A DNA stretch of 64,000 nucleotides from Parapusillimonas sp013416435 (GCF_052180245.1 NZ_CP197474.1:3720001-3784000); one strand, 5' to 3'; shown: positions 7,598 to 16,753, counted from the first letter of the stretch. A program made the numbers and translations. The notes: generated from the sequence alone by a model not told the origin.

Positions 7598-8086
7598 ATG
7601 CCCGACGCCCGCATCCAACTCGTCGTCGCCTACTCCGCCAACCGCGTGATCGGCCGCGACAATGCACTGCCCTGGCGCCTGCCCTCCGACCTCGCGCACT
7701 TCAAGCGCGTCACCATGGGCAAGCCCATCGTCATGGGCCGCAATACCTGGCATTCGCTTGGCCGCCCGCTGCCCGGCCGCCCCAACCTGGTGCTCAGCCG
7801 CGACCCCGGCTTCACCGCCGAAGGCGCTACCGTGCACCCCGATTTGGCATCCGCCATCAGGGCCTGCGGCGACGTGGAAGCCATATGCATCATCGGCGGC
7901 GAACAGGTTTTCAAGGCGGCGCTCGGCATCGCCGACGAAATCATCGCCACCGAAGTGCACGCCCAAGTGGAAGGAGACACCTTCTTCCCCGATCTGCCGT
8001 CAGGGTGGGCGGAAGCGGAACGCTCCGTACAGCCGGAAGAAAACGGACTGACGTTCGACTTCGTGACTTATCGCAGGAACGCGTGA
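7598..8086 (+). CDS. folA: Dihydrofolate reductase
   Basis: 162 residues. It reduces dihydrofolate to tetrahydrofolate with NADPH. Diagnostic segments are IGRDNALPWRLPSDLAHFK (substrate site, with the catalytic Asp), GKPIVMGRNTWHSLGRPLPGR (cofactor) and IIGGEQVF. The frame is open further upstream, but the ATG at 7598 gives the normal N-terminus. It is directly downstream of thyA, a common folate pairing. A palindromic repeat starts 1 nt after its stop. Confidence 0.97.
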   Translation: MPDARIQLVVAYSANRVIGRDNALPWRLPSDLAHFKRVTMGKPIVMGRNTWHSLGRPLPGRPNLVLSRDPGFTAEGATVHPDLASAIRACGDVEAICIIGGEQVFKAALGIADEIIATEVHAQVEGDTFFPDLPSGWAEAERSVQPEENGLTFDFVTYRRNA

Positions 8087-8087
8087 A

Positions 8088-8230
8088 GGGGTCAGACCCC
8101 ATGCGGGGTCTGACCCCGATCCCAAACCGATACGCCCATGAAAAGGGGTCAGACCCCGTACGGGGTCTGACCCCAGCCAAACCGATACGCCCGCGAAAAA
8201 GGGTCAGACCCCCCCATGGGGTCTGACCCC
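8088..8230. repeat. Three palindromic repeats between convergent folA and MocR genes
   Basis: Copies at 8088-8117 (centre CATG), 8145-8174 (centre GTAC, perfect) and 8201-8230 (one arm expanded in C). Linkers are related (CCAAACCGATACGCCC), so the unit multiplied together with its flank. They fill almost the whole 160-bp gap. Confidence 0.93.
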
Positions 8231-8247
8231 AGCAAGCACGGCAAGCG

Positions 8248-9675
8248 TCAGGCCGTTGCGCCGGCCTTGCGCATGAAGGCCCACAGCGCACGGTGCAGGG
8301 AATAAGCCACGTTGAAACGGATCCATCCGGTATCGGCTTGCCCAGGGTCGAAGTAGGATCCCGGCGCAAGCCATATACCGTCCTTCAGTGCCAGCTCCGC
8401 CAGCTTCGCCGAACCCTGTTCCCGCCACTGCCCCGCGGGGCGGGCCCACAGAAACAGGCCGGCTTGCGGGCGGCTGTAGACTTCGAAGCCATGGCTGTCC
8501 ATCAACGCGGCCAGCTCTTCGTGCGCCTCGCGCAGCCGCTCCTGCACACGCCTGAGATGAGCCTGATGCCTTCCCTGCCTGAGTACCTCGTAGACGGTGC
8601 GCTCCATCATTTCGGGCGTCGTCAGCCCCAGCGTCATCTTCGTCTTGGCGAACTCCTTCAATAGCTCCGCGTTCGCCACGATATAGCCCACCCGCATCGA
8701 CGGCATGATGCTCTTCGAGAAGCCCGATACATAAATGACTCTTGCCGTGCCGCCCATGGCAACCAGCATGGGGCCGATGCCCGGCAACAGATCGCGGGAC
8801 ACGTCGTCCTCGACCACGGTGTAGCCGTACTGTTCCGCCAATTGCAGGATGCGGAAGGCGTTGTTCATGCTCAGGCTTGCGCCGGTGGGATTCTGCAGCA
8901 CGGTGTTGACGAACACCGCTTTCACCTTGTGCTTGGCGACCAGTTCCTCCAGCGTGCGGATGCACAGGCCATCCTGACTGCGGGGCACGCTGAGCACCCG
9001 CAGGCCCGCAAGGCGCATGGTTTCGAGCAAATTCGCATAGCCGGGAAATTCGGCGAGCACCACGTCGCCCGGCCGAAACAGCGTGCGAATGACGATATCC
9101 AGCCCTTGCGTGGCGCCCTGCGTCAACAGTACCTGGTCGCTGCCCACCTGCAGACCATGGTGCTCGAGCGACTGCTGGATATGTTCGCGCAATGGGAAAT
9201 ACCCATAAGGATGGCCATAGCCGGCAAGCTGCTTGGGGCTGGTCCGGGACACCTGGCGCAGCGCCTGCGACAAACCGGCTTCGTTCAGCCATTCTCCGGG
9301 CAGCCAGCCGCAGCCGGATTTGATCGGAATGGAGTGATCGGCAAAGATATCCGCCAGGAGCCAGGATGCCCCGATCTTGGGCGGCGCCCACGCCGACACG
9401 GGCGATGCGCCCACCGGTTCCCTTCGCCCGGCGGCAGCCACCCGGTAGCCCGAACCCGGCCGCGCGATCAGCCAGTTTTGCGCAACCAGCCTGCTGTAGG
9501 CCGCCGACACCGTAAACGTGCTCAGATCGTGCGTCTTGGCGAACTTGCGGACCGATGGCATCGGCATGCCGGGCCTTAACAGTTGCTGCCGGATCGCCTC
9601 TGCCAGCGCCTCGACGACCTGCTCCACCAAGGACAGCCCGTATTTGCGATCACGTATCGGCTCGAAGAACCGCAT
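8248..9675 (-). CDS. MocR/GabR-type transcriptional regulator (GntR HTH + aminotransferase domain)
   Basis: 475 residues. The N-terminal winged helix (about 12-80) has MPSVRKFAKTHDLSTFTVSAAYSRL. A fold-type I aminotransferase domain follows, with PLP lysine K321 in VSGFSKSIMPSMR and the NPTG turn (about 262-265). These regulators bind PLP or amino-compound aldimines and usually control a divergent neighbour. Here that is the omega-amino acid transaminase at 9870, so it is inferred to sense beta-alanine, GABA or a similar omega-amino acid. Confidence 0.92.
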   Translation of the reverse strand: MRFFEPIRDRKYGLSLVEQVVEALAEAIRQQLLRPGMPMPSVRKFAKTHDLSTFTVSAAYSRLVAQNWLIARPGSGYRVAAAGRREPVGASPVSAWAPPKIGASWLLADIFADHSIPIKSGCGWLPGEWLNEAGLSQALRQVSRTSPKQLAGYGHPYGYFPLREHIQQSLEHHGLQVGSDQVLLTQGATQGLDIVIRTLFRPGDVVLAEFPGYANLLETMRLAGLRVLSVPRSQDGLCIRTLEELVAKHKVKAVFVNTVLQNPTGASLSMNNAFRILQLAEQYGYTVVEDDVSRDLLPGIGPMLVAMGGTARVIYVSGFSKSIMPSMRVGYIVANAELLKEFAKTKMTLGLTTPEMMERTVYEVLRQGRHQAHLRRVQERLREAHEELAALMDSHGFEVYSRPQAGLFLWARPAGQWREQGSAKLAELALKDGIWLAPGSYFDPGQADTGWIRFNVAYSLHRALWAFMRKAGATA

Positions 9676-9716
9676 TGGCCCACCTCACAGTCAGCACAGT
9701 TGCCATTTTTTAAACA

Positions 9717-9747
9717 ATACAGTTATATCGATTTTGGTCGACTGTAT
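9717..9747. promoter_or_regulatory. Inverted repeat in the MocR / transaminase intergenic region
   Basis: ATACAGT (9717-9723) and ACTGTAT (9741-9747) form an inverted repeat with a 17-bp spacer, in the 194-bp gap between the divergent starts. Position and symmetry suggest the operator of the MocR protein. The family often uses direct repeats, so this is tentative. Confidence 0.45.
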
Positions 9748-9869
9748 ATTTATTTGCAAGCCAGGGCGAACGAGAATAGGCGGACATCAAGGAAAGCTCT
9801 GAATCATTCTCGAGCCCTTCCAACGCTCCCAAGCATACCCCCCTTTGTTTTTGCCTGTCGAGGTAAACC

Positions 9870-11195
9870 ATGACCAGTAACGCGAACCTCCCGGATATGT
9901 CGAATCTGTGGATGCCTTTCACCGCAAACCGTCAGTTTAAAGAGCATCCACGCCTGCTGACCAAGGCCAAGGGCATGTACTATACGGCCGCAGACGGCCA
10001 TCCGGTGCTGGATGGCACGGCAGGGCTGTGGTGTGTCAATGCCGGCCACGGCCGGCAGGAAATCATCGACGCCGTCTCCCGGCAAACCACTGAGCTCGAT
10101 TATGCGCCCAGCTTCCAGCTTGGCCACACCGATTCCTTTCGGGCCGCCTCGGCGGTGGCTCGTCTCATGCCCGAAGGCATGGACCGCATCTTCTTCACCA
10201 ACTCGGGTTCCGAATCCGTCGATACATCGCTGAAAATCGCCCTGGCCTATCATCGCGCGCGGGGCGAAGGCCAGCGTACCCGTCTGATCGGCCGCGAGCG
10301 CGGCTACCACGGGGTCGGGTTCGGCGGCATTTCGGTAGGCGGGATCTCACCCAACCGTAAAACGTTCTCGGGCGCCCTGCTGCCCAATGTGGATCACCTG
10401 CCGCATACCCACGACCTGTCCAAGAATGCGCATACACGCGGGCAGCCCGCTTGGGGCGAACACTTCGCCGATCAGCTGGAAAGCATCATCGCCTTGCATG
10501 ATGCGTCCACCATTGCCGCCGTCATCGTCGAGCCCCTCGCCGGTTCCACCGGCGTGCTGATCCCCCCCAAGGGCTATCTGGAAAAATTGCGCGCCATCAC
10601 TGAAAAGCACGGCATCCTGCTGATTTTCGACGAAGTCATCACCGGCTTTGGCCGCCTGGGCGCCAACACGGCCAGCGAATTCTTCGGCGTGAAGCCAGAC
10701 CTGATCACCATGGCGAAAGGCATCAGCAACGCCGCCGTTCCCGCCGGCGCGGTCGCGGTCCGCCGCGAAATCCACGACACCATCGTCAGCGCCGCGGCCA
10801 GCGGTATCGAATTCTTCCACGGCTACACCTATTCGGCGCATCCTCTTGCCACGGCGGCCATCCTGGCCACTCTTAGCATCTACGAGAAAGACCAGCTGTT
10901 CAAGCGCGCCGCGGGCCTGTCGCAAAAATTCGAAGACGCCGCCCACAATCTGCAGAATGCGCGCCACGTCATCGACGTCCGCAACCTGGGATTGGTCGCC
11001 GGCATCGAGCTAAAACCCCGCGACGGCGCACCCGGCGCACGCGCCGCCGAGGTGTTCTCAAAATGCTTCGACGCCGGCGTCATGGTGCGCTACACCGGCG
11101 ACATCATCGCCGTTTCGCCGCCGCTCATCGTCGAAGAACAGCAAATCACCGAAATCTTCGAAACGATAGACAAGGTCTTGAAGACGGTCGCGTAA
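9870..11195 (+). CDS. Beta-alanine (omega-amino acid)--pyruvate transaminase
   Basis: 441 residues, class III PLP aminotransferase. The N-terminus NLWMPFTANRQFK is characteristic of omega-amino acid:pyruvate transaminases. The PLP lysine is K283 (TMAKGISNA), preceded by IFDEVITGFGR; NSGSESV binds the cofactor phosphate. It converts beta-alanine plus pyruvate to malonate semialdehyde plus alanine. GAGGT lies a few nt before the ATG. No malonate-semialdehyde dehydrogenase gene follows, unlike many such loci; three repeats and convergent gcvP come next. Confidence 0.92.
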   Translation: MTSNANLPDMSNLWMPFTANRQFKEHPRLLTKAKGMYYTAADGHPVLDGTAGLWCVNAGHGRQEIIDAVSRQTTELDYAPSFQLGHTDSFRAASAVARLMPEGMDRIFFTNSGSESVDTSLKIALAYHRARGEGQRTRLIGRERGYHGVGFGGISVGGISPNRKTFSGALLPNVDHLPHTHDLSKNAHTRGQPAWGEHFADQLESIIALHDASTIAAVIVEPLAGSTGVLIPPKGYLEKLRAITEKHGILLIFDEVITGFGRLGANTASEFFGVKPDLITMAKGISNAAVPAGAVAVRREIHDTIVSAAASGIEFFHGYTYSAHPLATAAILATLSIYEKDQLFKRAAGLSQKFEDAAHNLQNARHVIDVRNLGLVAGIELKPRDGAPGARAAEVFSKCFDAGVMVRYTGDIIAVSPPLIVEEQQITEIFETIDKVLKTVA

Positions 11196-11201
11196 AGCGC
11201 A

Positions 11202-11329
11202 GGGGTCAGACCCCGCATGGGGTCTGACCCCAGACCTTCTTTACATGGGGTCGGACCCGAACAGGGTCCGACCCCGATCTTTTTTCGTGGGGTCAGCGTG
11301 GGGTCAGACCCCGTACGGGGTCTGACCCC
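11202..11329. repeat. Palindromic repeats between convergent transaminase and gcvP genes
   Basis: Copies at 11202-11231, 11247-11275 and 11300-11329 plus a broken arm at about 11289. The middle copy has TCGGA in one arm and TCCGA in the other instead of TCAGA/TCTGA, a matched change that keeps the palindrome. The last copy ends 5 nt before the gcvP stop. Confidence 0.93.
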
Positions 11330-11334
11330 TTACA

Positions 11335-14232
11335 TCAAACCATGCTTTCGCTAGGCGCCTCGTTCTCGACATAGTCGCTGAGCGGGGGGCAGGAGCACAT
11401 GAGGTTGCGGTCCCCGTAGGCGTTGTCCACGCGCGCGACCGGCGGCCAGTACTTGCTGTCGCGCAGGCCGGCGACCGGATAGGCCGCCTCTTCGCGGGTG
11501 TAGTCGTGATGCCACTGATTCACCAGCAGCATTTGCGCGGTGTGCGGCGCGTTCTTGAGCACGTTGTCTTCCGTATCCTTCTCGCCACGCTCGATACCGG
11601 CGATTTCCTGGCGGATGGCGATCATCGCATCGATGAAGCGATCCAGTTCGGCCAGGCCTTCGGATTCCGTCGGCTCCACCATCAGCGTACCGGCCACGGG
11701 GAAGCTCATGGTAGGCGCATGGAAGCCATAATCCATCAAGCGCTTGGCAATGTCTTCCGCCGTGATGCCGCATGCGTCCTTGATGGGGCGCACATCGAGT
11801 ATGCACTCGTGCGCGACACGGCCGTTGGGACCCGCATACAGAATGGGGTAATGTTCCCGCAGGCGCGCGGCGATATAGTTGGCATTGAGTATGGCCGTCT
11901 CGGTGGCGGCGAGCAGGCCTTCGGCGCCCATCAGCGTGATGTACATATAGGAAATGGGCAGCACGCTGGCCGACCCGTAGGGCGCCGCGGACACCGGCCC
12001 GACTTCGGCGCCTTCGGGCAGGCTGCCGGATTCGTCCAGCACGGCCGGAAGATAAGGCGCCAGATGCGAGCGCACGGCAACCGGACCTACACCGGGACCG
12101 CCGCCGCCGTGGGGGATGCAGAAGGTCTTGTGCAAGTTCAGGTGCGAGACGTCCGAACCGAACTTGCCGGGCTGCGCCAAACCCACCATGGCGTTCATAT
12201 TGGCGCCGTCCAGATAGACCTGGCCGCCCGCGTCATGGACGAGCGCGCAGATTTCCGTCACCGCCGTCTCGAAGACGCCATGCGTAGAAGGATAGGTAAT
12301 CATCAAGGCCGCGAGCCGGTCGCCCACCTTGGCGATCTTCGCCTTCAAGTCTTCGACGTCCACATTGCCTTCATCGTCGGACGCCACGACAACGACTTCC
12401 ATGCCAGCCAGTTGGGCGGACGCAGGGTTGGTGCCATGCGCGGAGGACGGAATCAGGCAGACGTCGCGCTGATGCTGGCCGTTGGCGCGATGGTAGCCGC
12501 GGATGGCCAGCAGGCCGGCATACTCGCCCTGCGCGCCGGAATTCGGCTGCAGGCTGATGGAGTCGTACCCCGTGATTTCGCACAAAGAGGCGGACAGGCG
12601 GTCGATCAATTCCTTGTAGCCCTTGGCCTGTTCGACAGGCGCGAAGGGATGCATATTGCCGAACTCGGGCCAGGTGACGGGAATCATCTCGGCCGTGGCA
12701 TTCAGCTTCATGGTGCACGAGCCCAGAGGGATCATCGTGCGATCGAGCGCCAAGTCCTTGTCGGCCAGACCGCGCAAATAGCGCAGCATGTCGGTTTCCG
12801 AACGGATGCGCGAGAAGATCGGGTGCGAGAGTATCGGCGACTGGCGCAGCAGGCCCTGAGGGATGCCATGCGCCGCCGGCAGACTGCGATCGGCAGGCGG
12901 AGTCCAGTTGCCGCCCATCCCGGCGGCGAACACGTGCAGCAAGGCGTCCAAGTCGGCGACCGTCACGGTTTCGTCCAGGGATACCGCCAGTTGGGCGTCG
13001 CTCACCACGCGCAGATTGATGGACGCCGCCCTTGCCGCCTTGACGATGGCGGCGGTGTGCGCGCCGGTATTCAGCAGCAAGGTATCGAAAAACTGTTCAT
13101 TGACGCTGGCAACACCCAGGCCGGCCAGCGCATCGCGCAGATAGGCGGTCAGGTAGGCGACACGCTCCGCGATGCGCTTGATGCCCGCGGGACCATGCCA
13201 GACGGCATACATGCCAGCCATGACGGCAAGCAGGACCTGGGCGGTGCAGATATTGGAGGTGGCCTTTTCACGGCGTATGTGCTGCTCGCGTGTCTGCAAT
13301 GCCAAGCGCAGCGCCGGCGCGCCCTGGCTGTCTTTGGAAACGCCTACCAGGCGGCCGGGCATGTTGCGCTTGAAGGCATCCTTGCAGGCCATGAAGCCGG
13401 CGTGAGGGCCGCCATATCCGAGCGGCACGCCGAAGCGCTGTGCTGAACCGACGGCGATGTCGGCGCCCCATTCGCCGGGGGGCACCAGCAAGGCCAAGGC
13501 GAGGAGATCAGTGGCAACAGCCACGACGGCGCCCTGGTCGTGCGCGGCCTGAGCGAGGGCGCGGTAGTCTGCCACGCCGCCCAGGCTGTGCGGATACTGC
13601 AGCAACACGCCGAAGCAGTCGGGCAGCCCCTGGGATTCATCGCCGACCACGATTTCGATGTCCAGGCCGCTGGCTCGAGTCCGGACCACTTCGATCGTCT
13701 GCGGATGGCAATGCTGCGATACGAAAAACACCTTGCTCTTGGAACGCGAGCCGCGCCGCGCCAAGGTCATGGCTTCGGACGCGGCGGTGCCCTCGTCCAG
13801 CAGCGAAGCGTTGGCGATGTCCAGCCCGGTGAGGTCGGCCACCATGGTCTGGTAGTTCAGCAGGGCCTCGAGCCTGCCCTGGGAAATCTCGGGCTGGTAT
13901 GGCGTATATGCCGTATACCAGGCGGGATTTTCCAGGATGTTGCGCAGGATGACGTTGGGTACGTGGTTACCGTAGTAACCCTGGCCGATGTAGTTGCGGA
14001 ACATCTGATTCCGTCCCGCGATTTCCTTGAGTTCCGCCAGCGCATCCGCTTCGCTGCGCGCCGCCGGAAGCTTCAGCGCACCCCTTTTGAGGATGCTGTC
14101 CGGCACGACCTCGGCGATCAGCGAATGAAGGTCGGGCGCGCCGATGGCCTGCAGCATTCTTGCCTGATCGGCTGGAGACGGGCCCAGGTGCCTGGGGATG
14201 AAATCGGAATGGGGATCAAGTTCACGCAACAT
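11335..14232 (-). CDS. gcvP: Glycine dehydrogenase (decarboxylating), P-protein
   Basis: 965 residues, single-chain form. It decarboxylates glycine and loads the aminomethyl group on lipoyl GcvH. Two aminotransferase-like halves are visible; the PLP lysine is in the C-terminal half (LNLHKTFCIPHGGGGPG). The N-terminus SDFIPRHLGPS is typical. ATG 14232 (AGG upstream) is preferred to the TTG at 14247. Last gene of gcvT-gcvH-gcvP, 42 nt after gcvH. Confidence 0.97.
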   Translation of the reverse strand: MLRELDPHSDFIPRHLGPSPADQARMLQAIGAPDLHSLIAEVVPDSILKRGALKLPAARSEADALAELKEIAGRNQMFRNYIGQGYYGNHVPNVILRNILENPAWYTAYTPYQPEISQGRLEALLNYQTMVADLTGLDIANASLLDEGTAASEAMTLARRGSRSKSKVFFVSQHCHPQTIEVVRTRASGLDIEIVVGDESQGLPDCFGVLLQYPHSLGGVADYRALAQAAHDQGAVVAVATDLLALALLVPPGEWGADIAVGSAQRFGVPLGYGGPHAGFMACKDAFKRNMPGRLVGVSKDSQGAPALRLALQTREQHIRREKATSNICTAQVLLAVMAGMYAVWHGPAGIKRIAERVAYLTAYLRDALAGLGVASVNEQFFDTLLLNTGAHTAAIVKAARAASINLRVVSDAQLAVSLDETVTVADLDALLHVFAAGMGGNWTPPADRSLPAAHGIPQGLLRQSPILSHPIFSRIRSETDMLRYLRGLADKDLALDRTMIPLGSCTMKLNATAEMIPVTWPEFGNMHPFAPVEQAKGYKELIDRLSASLCEITGYDSISLQPNSGAQGEYAGLLAIRGYHRANGQHQRDVCLIPSSAHGTNPASAQLAGMEVVVVASDDEGNVDVEDLKAKIAKVGDRLAALMITYPSTHGVFETAVTEICALVHDAGGQVYLDGANMNAMVGLAQPGKFGSDVSHLNLHKTFCIPHGGGGPGVGPVAVRSHLAPYLPAVLDESGSLPEGAEVGPVSAAPYGSASVLPISYMYITLMGAEGLLAATETAILNANYIAARLREHYPILYAGPNGRVAHECILDVRPIKDACGITAEDIAKRLMDYGFHAPTMSFPVAGTLMVEPTESEGLAELDRFIDAMIAIRQEIAGIERGEKDTEDNVLKNAPHTAQMLLVNQWHHDYTREEAAYPVAGLRDSKYWPPVARVDNAYGDRNLMCSCPPLSDYVENEAPSESMV

Positions 14233-14274
14233 AGTCGACCTAAACAAAAACGGGTTCGCGGCGGGTAAATGCCA

Positions 14275-14652
14275 TCAATCGTTGGAAATAGCCTGGTAGC
14301 CGGCGGCATCGAGCAAGCCGTCGATATCGGACATGTTCTCGGGCTTGAGCTTGTAGATCCAGGTATCGAAAGCCGCTTCGTTGATGAGGTTGGGCTGATC
14401 GTTCAGCGCCTCGTTGAATTCCACGATTTCGCCGTTCACCGGCGCGTAGATGTCGGAGGCGGCCTTGACCGACTCCACGACGCCGGCGGTTTCACCGGCC
14501 GTAAGCTGCGCGCCCGTGTTGACGTCGCCGACGAACACCAGGTCGCCCAGCTGATCCTGCGCGGTATCGGTGATGCCCACCAGCAGCAGGTCGCCTTCGG
14601 GCTTGACCCATTCGTGGGAGGATGTGTATTTGCGATCGGTGGGAAGAGTCAT
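14275..14652 (-). CDS. gcvH: Glycine cleavage system H-protein
   Basis: 125 residues. The lipoyl carrier shuttles the aminomethyl group between P- and T-proteins. The lipoylated lysine is K63 in VESVKAASD; HEWVKPEGD and the FNEALNDQPNLIN segment are conserved. It sits between gcvT and gcvP with gaps of about 42 nt on both sides. Confidence 0.97.
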   Translation of the reverse strand: MTLPTDRKYTSSHEWVKPEGDLLLVGITDTAQDQLGDLVFVGDVNTGAQLTAGETAGVVESVKAASDIYAPVNGEIVEFNEALNDQPNLINEAAFDTWIYKLKPENMSDIDGLLDAAGYQAISND

Positions 14653-14695
14653 GTGTTACCCCGTTTGTATTGATATTAGTGTTTAGGAACTTGAA

Positions 14696-15790
14696 TCAGG
14701 CAATCACTTTGCCGTTGCGTACGAAAGGCATTTTTACCACTTGGGCGGGCAGCCATTTGCCCCGGATCTCGACCTGGACCGCATCGCCGGGCTGCACGCC
14801 CACGGGGACCCGCGCCATGCCGATGGAAATCCCCATGGTCGGCGACATCGAACCGCTGGTGAGCTCGCCGTCTCCTTTGTCGCTGCGGATTTTCATGTGC
14901 CCGCGCATCACCCCGCGCTCCAGCAGCTTCACGCCGACCAGGCCGCGGTCGACTTCGGCGGCCTCGAGCGCATCGCGTCCGATGAAACCGCGGTCCGCAT
15001 CCTTGAAAGATACCGTCCATGCCAGGCCCGAGACCAGCGGATTCACTTGCTCGTCCATTTCCTGGCCATACAGGTTCATGCCGGCTTCCAGGCGCAAGGT
15101 GTCGCGTGCGCCCAGACCGCAGGGGCGGACGCCGAGCGCGGCAAGGTCGCGCCACAGGGCTTCTGCCTGAGCGGCCGGAAGCACGATTTCGAAACCGTCT
15201 TCACCGGTGTAGCCCGTTCGGGCCACTAGCGCGCCGTCTGGCACCGCCACGCCGGTGAAGGGCTGGAGCTCGGCCGTTGCGGCCTTCCAGCCCGGACGAG
15301 CAGCCCATACCCGTTCGCGGGCATTGGGGCCTTGCACCGCCAGCATGGCGAGGTCGCGCCGGGGCAGCACCTGCACATCGAATCCTCCCGACCGGGCCAC
15401 GTTCTGCATCCAGGCCACGTCCTTGTCGGCCGTGCCGGCGTTGACGACCACGCGCCAATCGTCAGGCCCAAAGAAATAGACGATCAGGTCGTCGATGACG
15501 CCGCCCTCGGGGTTCAGCATGCAGGAATACAGCGCCTTGCCCGGCACCGTCAGCTTTGCGACGTCGTTCGCAAGCAGGCGCTGCAGGTAGCCCTTGGCGC
15601 CTGCGCCTTTCACGTCGACATTCAGCATGTGCGAGACGTCGAACATGCCGGCATCCTGGCGCACGGCGTGGTGCTCCTCGAGCTGCGACCCATAGGACAC
15701 GGGCATGTCCCAGCCACCGAAATCGACCATCTTGGCGCCGGATTCGATATGCACCGCATACAGGGGGGTTTGCTTTAGGGTAGAAGACAT
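14696..15790 (-). CDS. gcvT: Aminomethyltransferase, glycine cleavage T-protein
   Basis: 364 residues. It transfers the methylene group from GcvH to tetrahydrofolate and releases ammonia. Family signatures include LKQTPLYAVH, MVDFGGWDMPV, MFDVSHM, GYTGEDGFEI and GLGARDTLRLEAGM. ATG 15790 is chosen; upstream in-frame sequence overlaps the riboswitch leader. First gene of the operon, 73 nt after the second glycine aptamer, so transcription is probably switched on by glycine. Confidence 0.96.
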   Translation of the reverse strand: MSSTLKQTPLYAVHIESGAKMVDFGGWDMPVSYGSQLEEHHAVRQDAGMFDVSHMLNVDVKGAGAKGYLQRLLANDVAKLTVPGKALYSCMLNPEGGVIDDLIVYFFGPDDWRVVVNAGTADKDVAWMQNVARSGGFDVQVLPRRDLAMLAVQGPNARERVWAARPGWKAATAELQPFTGVAVPDGALVARTGYTGEDGFEIVLPAAQAEALWRDLAALGVRPCGLGARDTLRLEAGMNLYGQEMDEQVNPLVSGLAWTVSFKDADRGFIGRDALEAAEVDRGLVGVKLLERGVMRGHMKIRSDKGDGELTSGSMSPTMGISIGMARVPVGVQPGDAVQVEIRGKWLPAQVVKMPFVRNGKVIA

Positions 15791-15863
15791 GGGGGCTCCG
15801 GTGACGGGAAAACGACTGATGGAAATACGACGTAAGCCAGCTAACACGCTGGCCGCATCGCCC

Positions 15864-16123
15864 TTCTGTCCTTTTGCCTGAGAGTTGGCCCCTGGTCAAG
15901 GGGTATTCACCTTCGGCGCCCGGCCGGCCAATATGCGGCGGCCTGAGTCTCTCCAGAATGCTGTCTTGCTTGGCCCGGGGTCAGACCCCGTACGGGGTCT
16001 GACCCCTGACGCAAAGGGGTCTGACCCCAGGCAAAGCAATACACGAGCGGTACGGGGTGCCTGAGCGATTCTGGGCGAATTGCGCCTTCGGCGGCCGGGG
16101 AAAAGCCGGCGCTCTCCCACTCG
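15864..16123 (-). promoter_or_regulatory. Tandem glycine riboswitch with interrupted linker
   Basis: Two glycine aptamers precede gcvT on the minus strand. Aptamer 1 (16123-16044) has GGGAGAGC, GCCGAAGGCGCAA and GCTCAGGCA, closed by a CGAGTGG/CCGCTCG stem. Aptamer 2 (15958-15864) has GGAGAG, GCCGAAGGTGAA and CTCTCAGGCAAAAGGACAG, closed by TTCTG/CAGAA. Both carry the family core. Tandem aptamers normally lie a few nucleotides apart; here 85 nt separate them, containing a palindromic repeat and a half copy. Confidence 0.92.
15977..16028. repeat. Palindromic repeat inside the glycine riboswitch linker
   Basis: A perfect palindrome at 15977-16006 and a single arm at 16016-16028 lie exactly between the two aptamers. 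They form strong hairpins in the same transcript. Confidence 0.95.
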
Positions 16124-16167
16124 ATGTGAACAGCAGCCCGTAAGAATAACTCGAAAGCGCCCTGAAT

Positions 16168-16276
16168 TCAAAGCGGTTTCCGCTCTTCGTCAGCCGGCTG
16201 TTCGCCGTCCAGCAGCTTCATGTTATCCAGCAGCTTCAGCAGGTAATGCAGGGTATGGCTCATGTCGCTCAGGGAA
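16168..16276 (-). pseudogene. Possible C-terminal remnant of a minus-strand gene (regulator tail?)
   Basis: The minus-strand frame ending at TGA 16168 encodes a hydrophilic helical tail (MSHTLHYLLKLLDNMKLLDG followed by EQPADEERKPL). It looks like the end of a small helical protein, perhaps a MarR-type regulator. Upstream of about 16280 the same frame is antisense to the Bug remnant and no longer protein-like. Identity is uncertain; the call rests on the abrupt change in character at the junction. Confidence 0.3.
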
Positions 16277-16690
16277 AAGTCCGCCCCGGCGCTGCAGGAC
16301 GTCCTGTCGGGCCAGGCGGACTTCGTCTGCGATCCGGGCATCGCCTTTCCCCATATCCGTACGAACAAGGTCAAGCTGCTGGGCATCGTCAGTGCCACGC
16401 GCTCACCCTTCTTCCCGGACGCTCCCACCGTGGGCGAATTGGGCTTCAAGGAAGCAGACCTGGATATCTGGTTCGGCATGTGGGCGCCCAAGGGCACACC
16501 GCCCGAAATCCTCGAGCGCTTGAACAAGGAATTGGCCAAGGCGCTGTCTGACAAGGATGTGGAAGAGCGCTATAACGGCCTGGGCGCGGAAACGAAAACG
16601 CTGGACTCCCGGCAGTTCCGCCAACTGCTGCTCGACGAGCGCAAGCTGCTTGCCGCCTTGATCGAAGAACAGAAAATCAACGTCGAATAG
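16277..16690 (+). pseudogene. C-terminal remnant of a Bug-family (tripartite tricarboxylate) solute-binding protein
   Basis: About 135 residues match the second half of Bug periplasmic binding proteins: APALQDVLSGQADF, IRTNKVKLLG, SPFFPDAPTVGELG and GTPPEILERLNKELAKAL. Full-length family members are about 320 residues with a signal peptide (compare 49691-50668). Here the signal peptide and N-terminal lobe are absent. Homology starts at about 16280, abutting a remnant on the opposite strand. This fits a deletion across a divergent gene pair that removed both 5' ends. Confidence 0.75.
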
Positions 16691-16753
16691 GCGATGACGC
16701 GCGGGCGTTCCGGACAGGAACCGAAGTCGCCCGCATCAACGGCACCGCCGCGG

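Noticed and set aside
11506..13446. 646-residue open frame on the plus strand
   Set aside because: Antisense shadow of gcvP; composition is low complexity (Arg/Gly/His) with no recognisable motif.
16262..16690. A complete small Bug-like protein starting at ATG 16262
   Set aside because: It lacks the signal peptide and N-terminal lobe needed for a periplasmic binding protein, and its first residues are antisense to another tail; treated as a remnant.
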